The notes under the pieces were generated by a model that did not search any database, was not told the DNA's origin, and was given only the letters and a program-made list of their open reading frames with translations. Below, in pieces: positions 32,220 to 40,000 of a DNA stretch of 40,000 nucleotides (the first letter of the stretch is position 1; every line of letters begins with the position of its first letter). Made by a program: the position numbers and the translations under genes. Origin of the DNA: Syntrophaceae bacterium (GTDB lineage Bacteria; Desulfobacterota; Syntrophia; Syntrophales; UBA2192); assembly GCA_013177795.1 (NCBI GenBank), contig JABLXY010000004.1, positions 1-40,000 of the forward strand. The letters run 5' to 3'.

Positions 32220-33584
32220 ATGTACAAAACCATTCTGGTCGTCGATGACGAGGAAAGCATCTGCCAGGCCCTCCAGGGAATCCTGGCCGACGAGGGCTAC
32301 GACGTCCGAACCGTCGGAAGCGGCGAGGAGGCCCTCAAGGCCGTCGAGGAGGACCCGCCGGATTTGGTGCTGCTCGATATCTGGCTACCCGGCATGGACG
32401 GCCTCGAGGTGCTCAAGATCATCAAGAGCGAGAACCCCCAGGTCCAGGTCATCATGATGTCGGGCCACGGCACGATCGAGACGGCCGTGAAAGCCACCAA
32501 GCTCGGGGCCTTTGACTTCATCGAGAAGCCCATCTCCCTGGAAAAGGTCGTCCTGCTCGTCAACCACGCCCTCGACCTCGTGCGGCTCGAGGAAGAGAAC
32601 AAGCTGCTCAAGCAGAAGGTCACGTCCGCCTTCGAACTGATCGGCCAGAGCAAGACGATCCTCGAGCTCAAGGAGATGATCCGGATCGTCGCCCCCACGA
32701 ACGCCTGGATCCTCATCATGGGGGAAAACGGCACGGGGAAGGAGCTCGTGGCGCGCTCGATCCACTACCAGAGCAAGAGGGCCAAGCGGCCCTTCATCGA
32801 GGTCAACTGCGCGGCCATCCCCGAGGAGCTCATCGAGAGCGAGCTGTTCGGCCACGAGAAGGGCTCCTTCACGGGGGCCACGGCCAAGAAGCGCGGGAAA
32901 TTCGAGCTTGCCCACGAGGGGACGCTCTTCCTCGACGAGGTGGCCGACATGAGCCTCAAGGCCCAGGCGAAGATCCTGCGGATCCTCCAGGAGAAGAAAT
33001 TCGAGCGGGTGGGCGGCAACAAGTTCATCGACACGGACGTCCGCGTCCTCGCGGCGACGAACAAGGACCTCGAGAAGGAGATGGAGGCGGAGCGTTTTCG
33101 CCAGGACCTCTACTACCGGCTCAACGTCATCCCGCTCACCATCGCGCCGCTGCGGGAACGCAAGGAGGACATCCCCATCCTCGCGGCCCAGTTCGTGAGC
33201 GACTTCTGCCGCAAGGAGGGGATCGAGCCGAAGGCCATCGCCCCCGATGCCATCGACGTGTTCATGGAGCACAACTGGCCGGGCAACGTGCGGGAGCTCA
33301 AGAACATCATAGAGCGCCTGGTCATCATGACGAAGGGCGACACGATCCGGGCCGATGACATCCCCCCCCTCTCGAAGGAGGAGCAGCCCGGGGAGACCAT
33401 GGACACCCTCTTCATGCACAACTCCTTCCGGAAGGCGAAGATGGAGTTCGAAAAGAAATTCATCATGCGCAAGCTCCAGGAAAACGAGGGCAACATCTCC
33501 AAGACCGCCGATTCCATCGGCCTGGAGCGCAGCAACCTGCACCGGAAGATCAAGACGCACAGCCTGGAATCAAAAAAAGAATAG
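32220..33584 (+). CDS. NtrC/NtrX-family sigma-54-dependent response regulator
   Basis: A 454-residue activator. Receiver domain 1-120 with phosphoacceptor Asp53 (LVLLDIWLPGMDG) and Lys103. AAA+ domain from about 137 with Walker A GENGTGKE (168-175), LFLDEVADM Walker B, and the sigma-54 contact loop GSFTGA (215-220) in place of GAFTGA. The C-terminal Fis-type helix-turn-helix is NISKTADSIGLERSNLHRKIK. It matches NtrX best, and a NtrY-like kinase lies immediately downstream, convergent. It should open sigma-54 promoters when phosphorylated. No promoter is obvious in the 82 nt upstream, so it may be read from the lipoprotein or protease transcript. Confidence 0.93.
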   Translation: MYKTILVVDDEESICQALQGILADEGYDVRTVGSGEEALKAVEEDPPDLVLLDIWLPGMDGLEVLKIIKSENPQVQVIMMSGHGTIETAVKATKLGAFDFIEKPISLEKVVLLVNHALDLVRLEEENKLLKQKVTSAFELIGQSKTILELKEMIRIVAPTNAWILIMGENGTGKELVARSIHYQSKRAKRPFIEVNCAAIPEELIESELFGHEKGSFTGATAKKRGKFELAHEGTLFLDEVADMSLKAQAKILRILQEKKFERVGGNKFIDTDVRVLAATNKDLEKEMEAERFRQDLYYRLNVIPLTIAPLRERKEDIPILAAQFVSDFCRKEGIEPKAIAPDAIDVFMEHNWPGNVRELKNIIERLVIMTKGDTIRADDIPPLSKEEQPGETMDTLFMHNSFRKAKMEFEKKFIMRKLQENEGNISKTADSIGLERSNLHRKIKTHSLESKKE

Positions 33585-33614
33585 ACGGCAAGACGTCGGG
33601 AGCCGTCTCGGAAC

Positions 33615-33645
33615 AAGGCCCTTGCCCCCCGCAAGGGCCTTTTCA
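33615..33645 (+). terminator. Intrinsic terminator between ntrX and ntrY
   Basis: AAGGCCCTTGC, loop CCCCC, GCAAGGGCCTT, a perfect 11-bp stem, then TTCATTTCC. It sits between the two convergent genes and terminates the plus-strand transcript. Confidence 0.9.
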
Positions 33646-33667
33646 TTTCCCCACTCCACACCGGGGT

Positions 33668-35905
33668 TCAGGGTTCCGCGTTCGCCGCTGCGAGAACCGG
33701 CTCCTCGACCTGTTCGATGGGCAATTCGAAGGCGACAACGGTCCCCCGGGGCACGTTGTCCGCCACGGTGACCGAGCCCCGGTGCTCGCCGATGATGGAG
33801 CTCACGATGGCCAGCCCGAGACCCGATCCGGATTTCTTCGTCGAGTAGTAGGGCTCGAACATTTTGGACTTGTCCGCGCGGGACACGCCGGTCCCGTTGT
33901 CGCGGACCTCGACGCGGGCCCGGCGGTGCTCCCGGTCGTGCATCGTCGCGATCTCGATTTTCCCCGAGTCCCGGTTCACGGCGGCGACGGCGTTGTCCAG
34001 GAGGTTGACCATCACCCTCTTGATCTGCTCGGCATCCAGCCGGAGCCGGGGCAGCGTCGGGTCGGGCTGATAGTCGAAGGCAATCTCCTTGTGGGCATCC
34101 TGGTAGAGCACGACGGCGTCGCGGACGACCTCGTTGAGATCGTTCGGGGTGAGATTGGCCACGGGCATCCGGGCGTAGCGGGAGAACTCGTTGACGAGAT
34201 TCTTGAGGACCTCGACCTGATTGATGATCGTACGGGTGCACTCCACGAACACCGGTCCGTCCTCCCCCATCCGGTCTCCGAACTTCCGCTGCAGCCGCTG
34301 CGCCGAGAGCTGGATGGGGGTGAGGGGGTTCTTGATCTCGTGCGCGATCCGGCGGGCCACCTCCCGCCACGCGGCGATGCGCTCCGCGCGCTGCAGCTGG
34401 GTGATGTCCTCGAAGACGACGACCATGCCCATGTAGTTGTTCTCGTCATCGAGCAGCACCGTCGTGGTCACGAGCAGGGTGAGGGCCCGGTCCTTGAGGG
34501 TGATCGGGATCTGCTTCTCCACGTAGCCTGTTTCCGCGCCGGTGATCTCCGAGAGAATCTCGCGGACGAGGTCGAGGTGTCCTGGCTGGAGCACTTCCTC
34601 GTAGCGGTGGTGCAGGACGTTCTCCGTCTTGATGTCGAGCAGCTTCTCGGCCGCCCGGTTGACCGTCGTGATGACCCCCTCGCGGTCGATGGCCACGACG
34701 CCGGCGGAGACGTTGCGCAGGACCGTCTCCATGTACTTGCGGCGCTGCTCGAGCTTCTCCTTGCTCACCTTCAAGTCCGCCGTCATCCGGTTGAAGGAAT
34801 CCACCAGGACGCCGATCTCGTCATCGGCCACGACGTTGATCTTGTAATCGAGGTTCCCCTGGGCGATCTCGTGTGTCGCCTCGGCAAGGTCCTGGACCGG
34901 TTCCGTGATGCCCTTGGCCAGGAAGAAGCCGAACCAGGTCGCCGAGAAGATGATCAGCAGCGTCACCACGAACAGGATCACGATGTAGCTCGTCTTGATG
35001 GGGTTCTTGAGCAGCTTGAACTGCTTGTACTCCTCCGAGATCCGGGAAATCGTCGTCGTCTTGTCGACGAGCCCCTTGGGGACATAGCAGTTCACCACGA
35101 CGGCCCCGATGACGACCGACGAGCCGGGCGTGACGTAGACGGGCGCGAAGCCGCGGATGAAATCCCCCAGGCCGACGGACTGCATCGTCGTGAACTGCTT
35201 GCCGGCCCGGATGTCATCCCGGAGCTTGGGCGACAGGCCCAGGTCGGGGATGTCGGGGTTGCCGGGGTCCTTGAAGACGAGCTTCTCCGTCTCGTCGTTG
35301 AAGTACACCTCGATGAGGCCCAGCTTGTAGATGCGCTGCCGCTGCTCCACGAGGGAACGGAGGTATTCCAGTCGGTCCTTTTCGAACAGCCGGTTCCGCG
35401 TGATATCGGCGCTCAGCTGCTCGGCGTAGTATTTCACGTTCTCCGAGGTCTGCTGGTAGTAGTTCTGCGCCAGCTCGAGGGAGAGGTTGAGGGCGCCGCC
35501 GACGCGGATGTTGAACCAGTTGTCGATGCTGTAGGACAGGAAGTTGGTGGCCACCAGGAACAGGATGAAGGTCGGCACGAGGCTGAGCGTCACGAAGGCC
35601 GCGACGAGCTTGGTCCGCAGCTTTGAGCCCAGGACGCCCTTGCGCCTCTCGTAGACCAGCTTGACGATGTTGCGGACGATGAGGAAGATGAGCAGCAGGA
35701 CGAGGATGATGTTGACGTTGATGAGTCCGAAGATGACCACGTCGCGGAAATCGGGGACGAGGGCCTCCTTGCTGAAGATGCTGGTCTCGATGAAGGTCAG
35801 CAGGATGATGCCGATGACGACGGCGACGATGATGATCCGCTCGCGCCGCCGGCGCTTCATCTCGGCGCTGACCGCGGCCTTCTGCTGTTCGGTTCTCGGG
35901 TCCAT
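33668..35905 (-). CDS. NtrY-like sensor histidine kinase
   Basis: A 745-residue membrane kinase. Three membrane segments (about 24-42, 57-80, 100-123) and a periplasmic or extracytoplasmic sensing region (about 125-300), then a further segment (about 307-330), HAMP (331-385), PAS (390-500) and the kinase core. The phosphorylated His is His522 in AHEIKNPLTP. The ATP-binding part has NLLDNAVAAV, DNGTGV, MFEPYYSTKK and GSGLGLAIV. This is the NtrY layout. The partner is presumably the convergent NtrX-like regulator. A minus-strand promoter lies 85-115 nt upstream. Signal unknown. Confidence 0.92.
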   Translation of the reverse strand: MDPRTEQQKAAVSAEMKRRRRERIIIVAVVIGIILLTFIETSIFSKEALVPDFRDVVIFGLINVNIILVLLLIFLIVRNIVKLVYERRKGVLGSKLRTKLVAAFVTLSLVPTFILFLVATNFLSYSIDNWFNIRVGGALNLSLELAQNYYQQTSENVKYYAEQLSADITRNRLFEKDRLEYLRSLVEQRQRIYKLGLIEVYFNDETEKLVFKDPGNPDIPDLGLSPKLRDDIRAGKQFTTMQSVGLGDFIRGFAPVYVTPGSSVVIGAVVVNCYVPKGLVDKTTTISRISEEYKQFKLLKNPIKTSYIVILFVVTLLIIFSATWFGFFLAKGITEPVQDLAEATHEIAQGNLDYKINVVADDEIGVLVDSFNRMTADLKVSKEKLEQRRKYMETVLRNVSAGVVAIDREGVITTVNRAAEKLLDIKTENVLHHRYEEVLQPGHLDLVREILSEITGAETGYVEKQIPITLKDRALTLLVTTTVLLDDENNYMGMVVVFEDITQLQRAERIAAWREVARRIAHEIKNPLTPIQLSAQRLQRKFGDRMGEDGPVFVECTRTIINQVEVLKNLVNEFSRYARMPVANLTPNDLNEVVRDAVVLYQDAHKEIAFDYQPDPTLPRLRLDAEQIKRVMVNLLDNAVAAVNRDSGKIEIATMHDREHRRARVEVRDNGTGVSRADKSKMFEPYYSTKKSGSGLGLAIVSSIIGEHRGSVTVADNVPRGTVVAFELPIEQVEEPVLAAANAEP

Positions 35906-35991
35906 GGATGCGGTTCGGGGATCAGCGGCCCGCGACGGCGCCGCATGCCTCTCTACGCCAATACATTCAAGCCGGGGAATTGTAAAGGGCC

Positions 35992-36019
35992 ATTAAACGA
36001 ATCCGGGGCGAACGGTCAA
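35992..36019 (-). promoter_or_regulatory. Promoter of the NtrY-like kinase gene
   Basis: Minus strand TTGACC (36019-36014), 16-nt spacer, TTTAAT (35997-35992). It lies in the 200-nt gap after lpxC. Confidence 0.55.
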
Positions 36020-36105
36020 GCGGCTCGGGGCGATCCTGAAAGGGCAATGTCCGACGCCCGCACCCGTTACCGTGCCTCTTTCGCCGCGACCCTGTGATTA
36101 CGGGA

Positions 36106-37032
36106 TCAGGTGGCTGCCATGGCGGTCTTGGCGCCGGGCGTCTGCTTCCCCTGTGACTCCGCCCTGGCGGCGGGATGAGGGTGTGACACGATTTCCCAGC
36201 TCTCTTCGCTGGCAAGAAGGGTCTTCAGGAGATGGGTGTTCAGCTTGTGGCCCGATTTGTACGCCGTGAAGTGGCCGAGAATCGGCATACCGATGAGGTA
36301 CAGATCCCCCACCGCGTCGAGAATCTTGTGCTTGACGAACTCGTCGTGCGACCGGAGCCCTTCCTTGTTGATCACCTTTTCGTCGTCGAGGACGACGGCG
36401 TTCTGCAGCGATCCGCCGAGGGCGAGGCCCTTGGCCTGCAAATACTCCACGTCACGAAGGAACCCGAAGGTCCTGGCCGCGCTGATTTCCTGCTCGTAGG
36501 CATCGGACGTGAAGATCAAGTGGTAGCTTTGCGTGCCCACGACGGGGTGCGGAAAATCGATCTTGTAGGTGATGCGGAAATCGGGCGCAGGCTCCAGCAT
36601 GGCCATGCTCTCGCCTTCAGAAACGGCAACAGGCTTGATGACCTTGAGATAGCGGCGGGGCTTGCGCAGCGTCCTCAGGCCCACGCTCTTCAATGCGCGG
36701 ACGAACGGCTGGGCGCTGCCGTCCATGATGGGCACTTCGAAGGTGTCCACTTCCACTATGGCATTGTCGATGCCGAGGCCCCGGAAAGCGGAGAGCAGGT
36801 GCTCAACCGTGTGGACCCGGGTGCCGTTGACCCCCAGGGTGGTGGCCAGCGTCGTGTCGGTGACATTCCAGATATCGGCCGCGATGCGGTTGTCCGAGGC
36901 GACGTCTTTCCGTATGAAGACGATCCCCGCGTCCGCCTCGGCCGGCTTGACGGTCATGCCGACCTTTCTGCCGGAGTGGAGCCCTACACTGCGGAAATTT
37001 ATCTCTTCCTTGATGGTTTTCTGCCAGTCCAT
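36106..37032 (-). CDS. lpxC: UDP-3-O-acyl-N-acetylglucosamine deacetylase LpxC
   Basis: A 308-residue zinc enzyme for the first committed step of lipid A synthesis. Zinc ligands: His78 in HTVEHLLSA, His235 and Asp239 in KHKILDAVGDLYLIG; the catalytic His262 is in SGHKLNTHL. GLHSG near residue 18 and PIMDGSAQPF are further signatures. The C terminus carries about 30 extra Ala/Pro-rich residues. ATG 37032 fits the family start with a weak GGGA ribosome site. A sigma-54-type promoter lies 35 nt upstream, and queH ends 264 nt before it. Confidence 0.97.
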   Translation of the reverse strand: MDWQKTIKEEINFRSVGLHSGRKVGMTVKPAEADAGIVFIRKDVASDNRIAADIWNVTDTTLATTLGVNGTRVHTVEHLLSAFRGLGIDNAIVEVDTFEVPIMDGSAQPFVRALKSVGLRTLRKPRRYLKVIKPVAVSEGESMAMLEPAPDFRITYKIDFPHPVVGTQSYHLIFTSDAYEQEISAARTFGFLRDVEYLQAKGLALGGSLQNAVVLDDEKVINKEGLRSHDEFVKHKILDAVGDLYLIGMPILGHFTAYKSGHKLNTHLLKTLLASEESWEIVSHPHPAARAESQGKQTPGAKTAMAAT

Positions 37033-37066
37033 TGCACGTCCCGAAAAACAGGGTGGTCTTGCTATG

Positions 37067-37082
37067 AGCAAGCGTCATGCCA
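37067..37082 (-). promoter_or_regulatory. Sigma-54-type promoter before lpxC
   Basis: On the minus strand TGGCATGACGCTTGCT: TGGCAT (-24), 5 nt, TTGCT (-12), matching TGGCAYR-N4-TTGCW. The start site would fall about 24 nt before the lpxC ATG. CTTGCT-CAT-AGCAAG forms a small palindrome over the -12. Confidence 0.55.
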
Positions 37083-37296
37083 CGAAAGCCAGGGGACAAG
37101 AATCGGTGGAAAAATGTTTATATTACTGTAATCATTCAATAAAATGGAAATTCAGCCTGCGTATTCCCCTAGCAACCTGCGCAAAGGGAAGGCCCGATTG
37201 TTGCAATAAAGACACACAACTTCTAAAAAAGTCCTTGAGTCTGCAACGGCCCAAAGCGGTTGAACCGAAGGCAAGAGGGCGTGGAGGCAGGAGAAG
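37083..37296 (-). other. lpxC upstream region with AT-rich island
   Basis: No gene is seen. Positions 37110-37150 are strikingly AT-rich for this genome and lie 30-70 nt upstream of the -24 box, where a bending protein binds at many sigma-54 promoters. AATCATTCAATAA (37130-37142 on plus) is a weak IHF-like match. TATAAA (37122-37117, minus) could be a separate -10 but lacks a good -35. Confidence 0.4.
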
Positions 37297-37830
37297 TCAG
37301 TCGCCTTTATAATACCGCTCTTTTTCGCTGAAGAGGCATCCGCAGTATTTTTGCCTGTACAGGTCCATTTCTTTGGACAGTCGAACCCCCTCCTCCCAGC
37401 CCGTCCTGAAATCGCGATAATAGAAGGGGACTTTCATGTCCCGGGCGATGGCCTCGCCGGTCTGCCGGATCAGGTCGTGTTTCTGGTAGCGGCTGTAGAG
37501 CAGGGTCGTCGTGAAGGCATCGAAGAGGCCCTTCCGTGCCTCCGCGGCCGTGCGGCGGAGCCTCACCTCGTAGCAGTAACTGCAGCGGTCTTTGCCCATG
37601 AACGATGTCTTGCGCAGGAAGTCCTCCATGGGGTAGTCCGCGGCTTCCTCGACGGAGAGGCCTTCCTGCTTCGCGAAACCGCGCAGCGTTTCGAGCCGTT
37701 TCCGGTATTCGAGATAGGGATGGATGTTCGGGTTGAAGAAGAGCCCCTCGATCTTGCCCGTTTCCTTGCGGAGAATCTGAAGAGGGTAGATCGCACACGG
37801 CGCACAGCAGATGTGGAGCAGGATTTTCAT
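37297..37830 (-). CDS. queH: Epoxyqueuosine reductase QueH (DUF208)
   Basis: A 177-residue iron-sulfur enzyme that reduces epoxyqueuosine to queuosine in tRNA, the non-orthologous replacement of QueG. Conserved cysteine sets: HICCAPC (Cys8, 9, 12), DRCSYCYEVR (Cys83, 86) and QKYCGCLFSEKERY (Cys163, 165). The TTLLYSRYQKHD stretch is typical. Length is normal for QueH. ATG 37830 follows GGGTGACCAAGG. It lies downstream of ruvB, separated by an octamer array. Confidence 0.93.
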   Translation of the reverse strand: MKILLHICCAPCAIYPLQILRKETGKIEGLFFNPNIHPYLEYRKRLETLRGFAKQEGLSVEEAADYPMEDFLRKTSFMGKDRCSYCYEVRLRRTAAEARKGLFDAFTTTLLYSRYQKHDLIRQTGEAIARDMKVPFYYRDFRTGWEEGVRLSKEMDLYRQKYCGCLFSEKERYYKGD

Positions 37831-37882
37831 CCTTGGTCACCCCTACCCGGAGGCAGAGAGAGTATCATCGGCAAGGCTTTTG

Positions 37883-37955
37883 GGAATGCTGGAATGTTGG
37901 AATGATGGACTGTTTGAGAACCCATCATTCCTCTCTTCCATCGCTCCACCGTTCC
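37883..37955. repeat. Inverted array of 8-nt units after ruvB (array E)
   Basis: Plus-strand units GGAATGCT, GGAATGTT, GGAATGAT, GGACTGTT (37883-37914); then nine nt; then minus-strand units GGAACGGT, GGAGCGAT, GGAAGAGA, GGAATGAT (37955-37924). The first unit abuts the ruvB stop codon (TAG shares its first G). Same architecture and period as the GAAGTT arrays but with a different unit. Confidence 0.85.
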
Positions 37956-38998
37956 TAGAATAATTCTTTCTGATTGCCCGACCACGCCCGTCCGAGGTGA
38001 TCGTAGGCCGCCTTCGTGGCCACCCGGCCGCGGGCGGTCCGGACGATGTACCCTTCCTGCACCAGGTACGGCTCGTAGACATCCTCGATCGTGTGCCGCT
38101 CCTCCCCGAGGGACGACGAGAGGCTGTCGATCCCGACGGGGCCACCGTTGAACTTGTCGATCAGAAGCAGCAGCAGTTTGCGGTCCATCGTGTCGAACCC
38201 CCGGTGATCGACTTCCAGGAACTCCAGGGCCTTCGCCGCCACCTCTCTCGTCACGATGCCGTCGGCCCGGACCTGCGCGTAGTCCCGCACGCGCCTGAGC
38301 AGCCGGTTGGCGATCCGGGGCGTCCCGCGCGAGCGCTGGGCGATCTCACCGGCGCCGCCGTCGTCGACCCGGATATTCAGGATCCTCGCCGAGCGGCGGA
38401 CGATGGTGGCCAGCTCCGCCGGGTTGTAGAACTCCAGGCGAAAGCTCATGCCGAAGCGGTCGCGAAGCGGCGAGGTAAGCAGCCCCGCCCGGGTCGTGGC
38501 CCCCACGAGAGTGAACCGGGGGATGTTGAGCTTCATGGAGCGCGCCGACGGGCCCTGCCCGACCAGGATATCGATGTGGTAGTCCTCCATGGCAGGGTAG
38601 AGGATTTCCTCCACCACGTTGGGCAGCCGGTGAATCTCGTCGATGAAGAGCACATCGTGTTCCTGGAGATTCGTGAGGATCGCGGCCAGGTCGCCCTGCC
38701 GCTCGATGACGGGCCCCGAGGTCACCTTGATGCCGACGCCCATCTCCCGGGAGAGGATGTAGGCAAGCGTCGTCTTGCCGAGACCCGGGGGGCCCGAGAG
38801 CAGCACGTGGTCAAGGGCCTCGCCGCGCATGCGCGCCGCCTCGATGAAGACGGCAAGGCTTTCCTTCACGCGCTCCTGGCCGACGTACTCGGCGAGCGTT
38901 CTCGGCCGGAGCGTCCCTTCCTCTTCGCGCTCCCGCTCCTCGCTCGCGGGATCCACCAGGGGGTTCCTTTTTTCTTCCTTGTCCAGCACCTTTTTCAC
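37955..38998 (-). CDS. ruvB: Holliday junction branch migration ATPase RuvB
   Basis: A 347-residue AAA+ motor that drives RuvA-bound junctions. Walker A GPPGLGKT (69-76), Walker [15 protein letters not shown], sensor [19 protein letters not shown], and the winged-helix end [26 protein letters not shown]. About 25 acidic residues precede the usual start, longer than average. GTG 38998 is taken as the start; AGGA lies very close, and no in-frame ATG is upstream. It lies 34 nt after ruvA in the ruvCAB order. Confidence 0.96.
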   Translation of the reverse strand: MKKVLDKEEKRNPLVDPASEEREREEEGTLRPRTLAEYVGQERVKESLAVFIEAARMRGEALDHVLLSGPPGLGKTTLAYILSREMGVGIKVTSGPVIERQGDLAAILTNLQEHDVLFIDEIHRLPNVVEEILYPAMEDYHIDILVGQGPSARSMKLNIPRFTLVGATTRAGLLTSPLRDRFGMSFRLEFYNPAELATIVRRSARILNIRVDDGGAGEIAQRSRGTPRIANRLLRRVRDYAQVRADGIVTREVAAKALEFLEVDHRGFDTMDRKLLLLLIDKFNGGPVGIDSLSSSLGEERHTIEDVYEPYLVQEGYIVRTARGRVATKAAYDHLGRAWSGNQKELF

Positions 38999-39032
38999 AT
39001 CCTGCGTCGCCGGCGCCGCATCGGCCTTGTCC

Positions 39033-39635
39033 TCAGGAAAGCTCCTTGAGCGAGCGCTTCAGGACCTCCTCCAGCGCGAGACCGTCGCCGGCCTCCTCCA
39101 GGACCCGGTCCAGCACCATCTTCGCCACGTTTTTCTTGTACCCCAGGTTCACCAGGGCCGACAGGGCGTCTTCCCGGACGGCGTCGATGGGGCCCTGCGC
39201 TTTGGCCTCCGCCCGGGCCTCCTGCGGGGCGAGCTTGATCACCCGGTCGCGCAGCTCGAGGATCATCCGCTCGGCCATCTTCTTTCCGACGCCGGGAATC
39301 TTCGTCAGCGTCTGCCGGTCTTCCGTGAAAACGGCCCGGATGAAATCGGCCGGAGAGATGCCCGAGAGCAGGCCGATGGCCAGCTTCGGGCCGATGCCGT
39401 TGACGGACAGCAGCAGCTCGAAAATTTGTTTCTCCTCCAGCGTCCGGAACCCGTAGAGATGGATCGCGTCCTCCCGGACGGCGGTAAAGACGTTGAGGGC
39501 GACCGGCGATCCCTCCTCTGCAAGCTCGTAGAACGTGGACAGCGGGATGAAGACCCGGTAGCCGACACCGTTGACCTCAACGGTGATATGGCTGGGGGAC
39601 TTGAAGCGGAGAATGCCGGTGAGGCTTGCGATCAT
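39033..39635 (-). CDS. ruvA: Holliday junction DNA-binding protein RuvA
   Basis: A 200-residue protein that holds four-way junctions as a tetramer. OB domain [20 protein letters not shown], two helix-hairpin-helix motifs ([14 protein letters not shown] and [16 protein letters not shown]), a flexible acidic/Ala-rich linker (about 133-150) and the C-terminal RuvB-binding domain ([20 protein letters not shown]). Length typical. ATG 39635. A heptamer inverted array separates it from ruvC. Confidence 0.97.
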   Translation of the reverse strand: MIASLTGILRFKSPSHITVEVNGVGYRVFIPLSTFYELAEEGSPVALNVFTAVREDAIHLYGFRTLEEKQIFELLLSVNGIGPKLAIGLLSGISPADFIRAVFTEDRQTLTKIPGVGKKMAERMILELRDRVIKLAPQEARAEAKAQGPIDAVREDALSALVNLGYKKNVAKMVLDRVLEEAGDGLALEEVLKRSLKELS

Positions 39636-39650
39636 ATAAAAAACCTGGCT

Positions 39651-39728
39651 TATGGCAAAGGGCTGGAGGCGAAGGGCAAGAGACCGGGAAAAGATCCGTT
39701 CCCGCTTCCCTTGAGCCTTATGCCTTCA
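39651..39728. repeat. Inverted array of 7-nt units between ruvC and ruvA (array F)
   Basis: Plus-strand units AAGGGCT, GGAGGCG, AAGGGCA (39658-39678); a central CGGGAA/TTCCCG hairpin (39685-39704); then minus-strand units TGAAGGC, ATAAGGC, TCAAGGG, AAGCGGG (39728-39701). Same inverted layout as the octamer arrays but with a 7-nt period, like the AGGCNNC array at 23614. Confidence 0.7.
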
Positions 39729-39750
39729 GCCATTCGCCGGAAGGATGCGG

Positions 39751-40000
39751 TCAGAGGGCCGCATCCTTTCGGGTATTCGTGTGGCAGATGGCGACGGCGA
39801 GGGCGTCGGAGGCGTCCGGGGGGAGCGTCTCCTCCAGCTGCAGGATCGCCCGGATCATCATCTGGACCTGGTGCTTCTCGGCCTGCCCGTACCCGACGAC
39901 GGCTTTCTTGACCTCGAGGGGCGTGTACTCGTACGCCGGCACGCCGCTTCGCGAGGCCGCCAGGAGCGCGACCCCCCGCACATGCCCCTGCTTGATGAGG
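39751..40000 (-). CDS. ruvC: Holliday junction resolvase RuvC (3' part; continues past right edge)
   Basis: The last 82 codons of ruvC; the N terminus, with the first catalytic Asp, lies beyond 40000. The visible part reads from the [25 protein letters not shown] region (usual helix and strand), then [24 protein letters not shown] with the DNA-contact lysines, and ends with the acidic catalytic segment [12 protein letters not shown]. It heads the ruvC-ruvA-ruvB run on this strand. Confidence 0.95.
   Translation of the reverse strand, partial: LIKQGHVRGVALLAASRSGVPAYEYTPLEVKKAVVGYGQAEKHQVQMMIRAILQLEETLPPDASDALAVAICHTNTRKDAAL

Noticed and set aside
1-40000. tRNA, rRNA, prophage, toxin-antitoxin or defence genes
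   Set aside because: I looked for their signatures on both strands and saw none; almost all coding space is taken by housekeeping families.

Overview
The window reads as the core chromosome of a GC-rich, Gram-negative anaerobe. lpxC and a heptose adenylyltransferase imply lipopolysaccharide. An NtrY/NtrX-type pair, DksA and the ruvCAB order are proteobacterial. The thiamine genes are of the archaeal/anaerobe style (Thi4, ThiD-ThiN fusion, short ThiC). I infer a Desulfobacterota/'Deltaproteobacteria' member, perhaps near Syntrophales; no rRNA or other phylogenetic marker was available to confirm it. I saw no rRNA or tRNA genes, CRISPR array, prophage, transposase gene or defence system.

Layout. 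160-1763 (-): an 87-aa unknown, a SPOR-NlpC/P60 lipoprotein and a hotdog thioesterase. 1848-5549 (+): a UPF0182 membrane protein and a methyltransferase, ending in a terminator. 5593-7566 (-): a secreted Lys/Asp-tailed protein and an RlmL-like THUMP methylase. 7716-8651 (+): an acyltransferase. 8664-12454 (-): a thiamine operon (thiDN-thi4-thiC) behind a TPP riboswitch, an intrinsic terminator and a promoter whose spacer holds nine G. 12566-14770 (+): an MFS transporter and a metallo-beta-lactamase-fold hydrolase. 14858-18592 (-): a TIM-barrel isomerase, two oligopeptide-type ABC permeases without their ATPases, a 62-aa protein and tatD. 18761-20840 (+): rsfS, comF, hldE-type adenylyltransferase, dksA. 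21179-33584 (+): priA, fmt, rsmB, an MBL hydrolase, purC, dnaJ, a Lon-family protease, a DUF3568-like lipoprotein and ntrX. 33668-40000 (-): ntrY (convergent with ntrX), lpxC, queH, ruvB, ruvA and the 3' part of ruvC.

Most genes are housekeeping: DNA repair and restart (ruvCAB, priA, tatD), translation (fmt, rsmB, rsfS, queH), proteostasis (dnaJ, lon) and envelope (lpxC, NlpC/P60). The unusual content lies between genes. (1) Inverted arrays of 8-nt or 7-nt tandem units sit at or next to gene ends in at least five places, with a different unit sequence at different loci but a constant period. (2) A 182-bp foldback element with 20-nt terminal inverted repeats lies between a promoter and priA. 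(3) A consensus-like sigma-54 promoter precedes lpxC, next to an NtrX-type activator. (4) The thi promoter has a homopolymeric G tract between -35 and -10. (5) A 37-codon ORF overlaps the fmt start as ATGA. I found no large undescribed gene system; the octamer/heptamer arrays and the foldback element are the best candidates for something poorly described.
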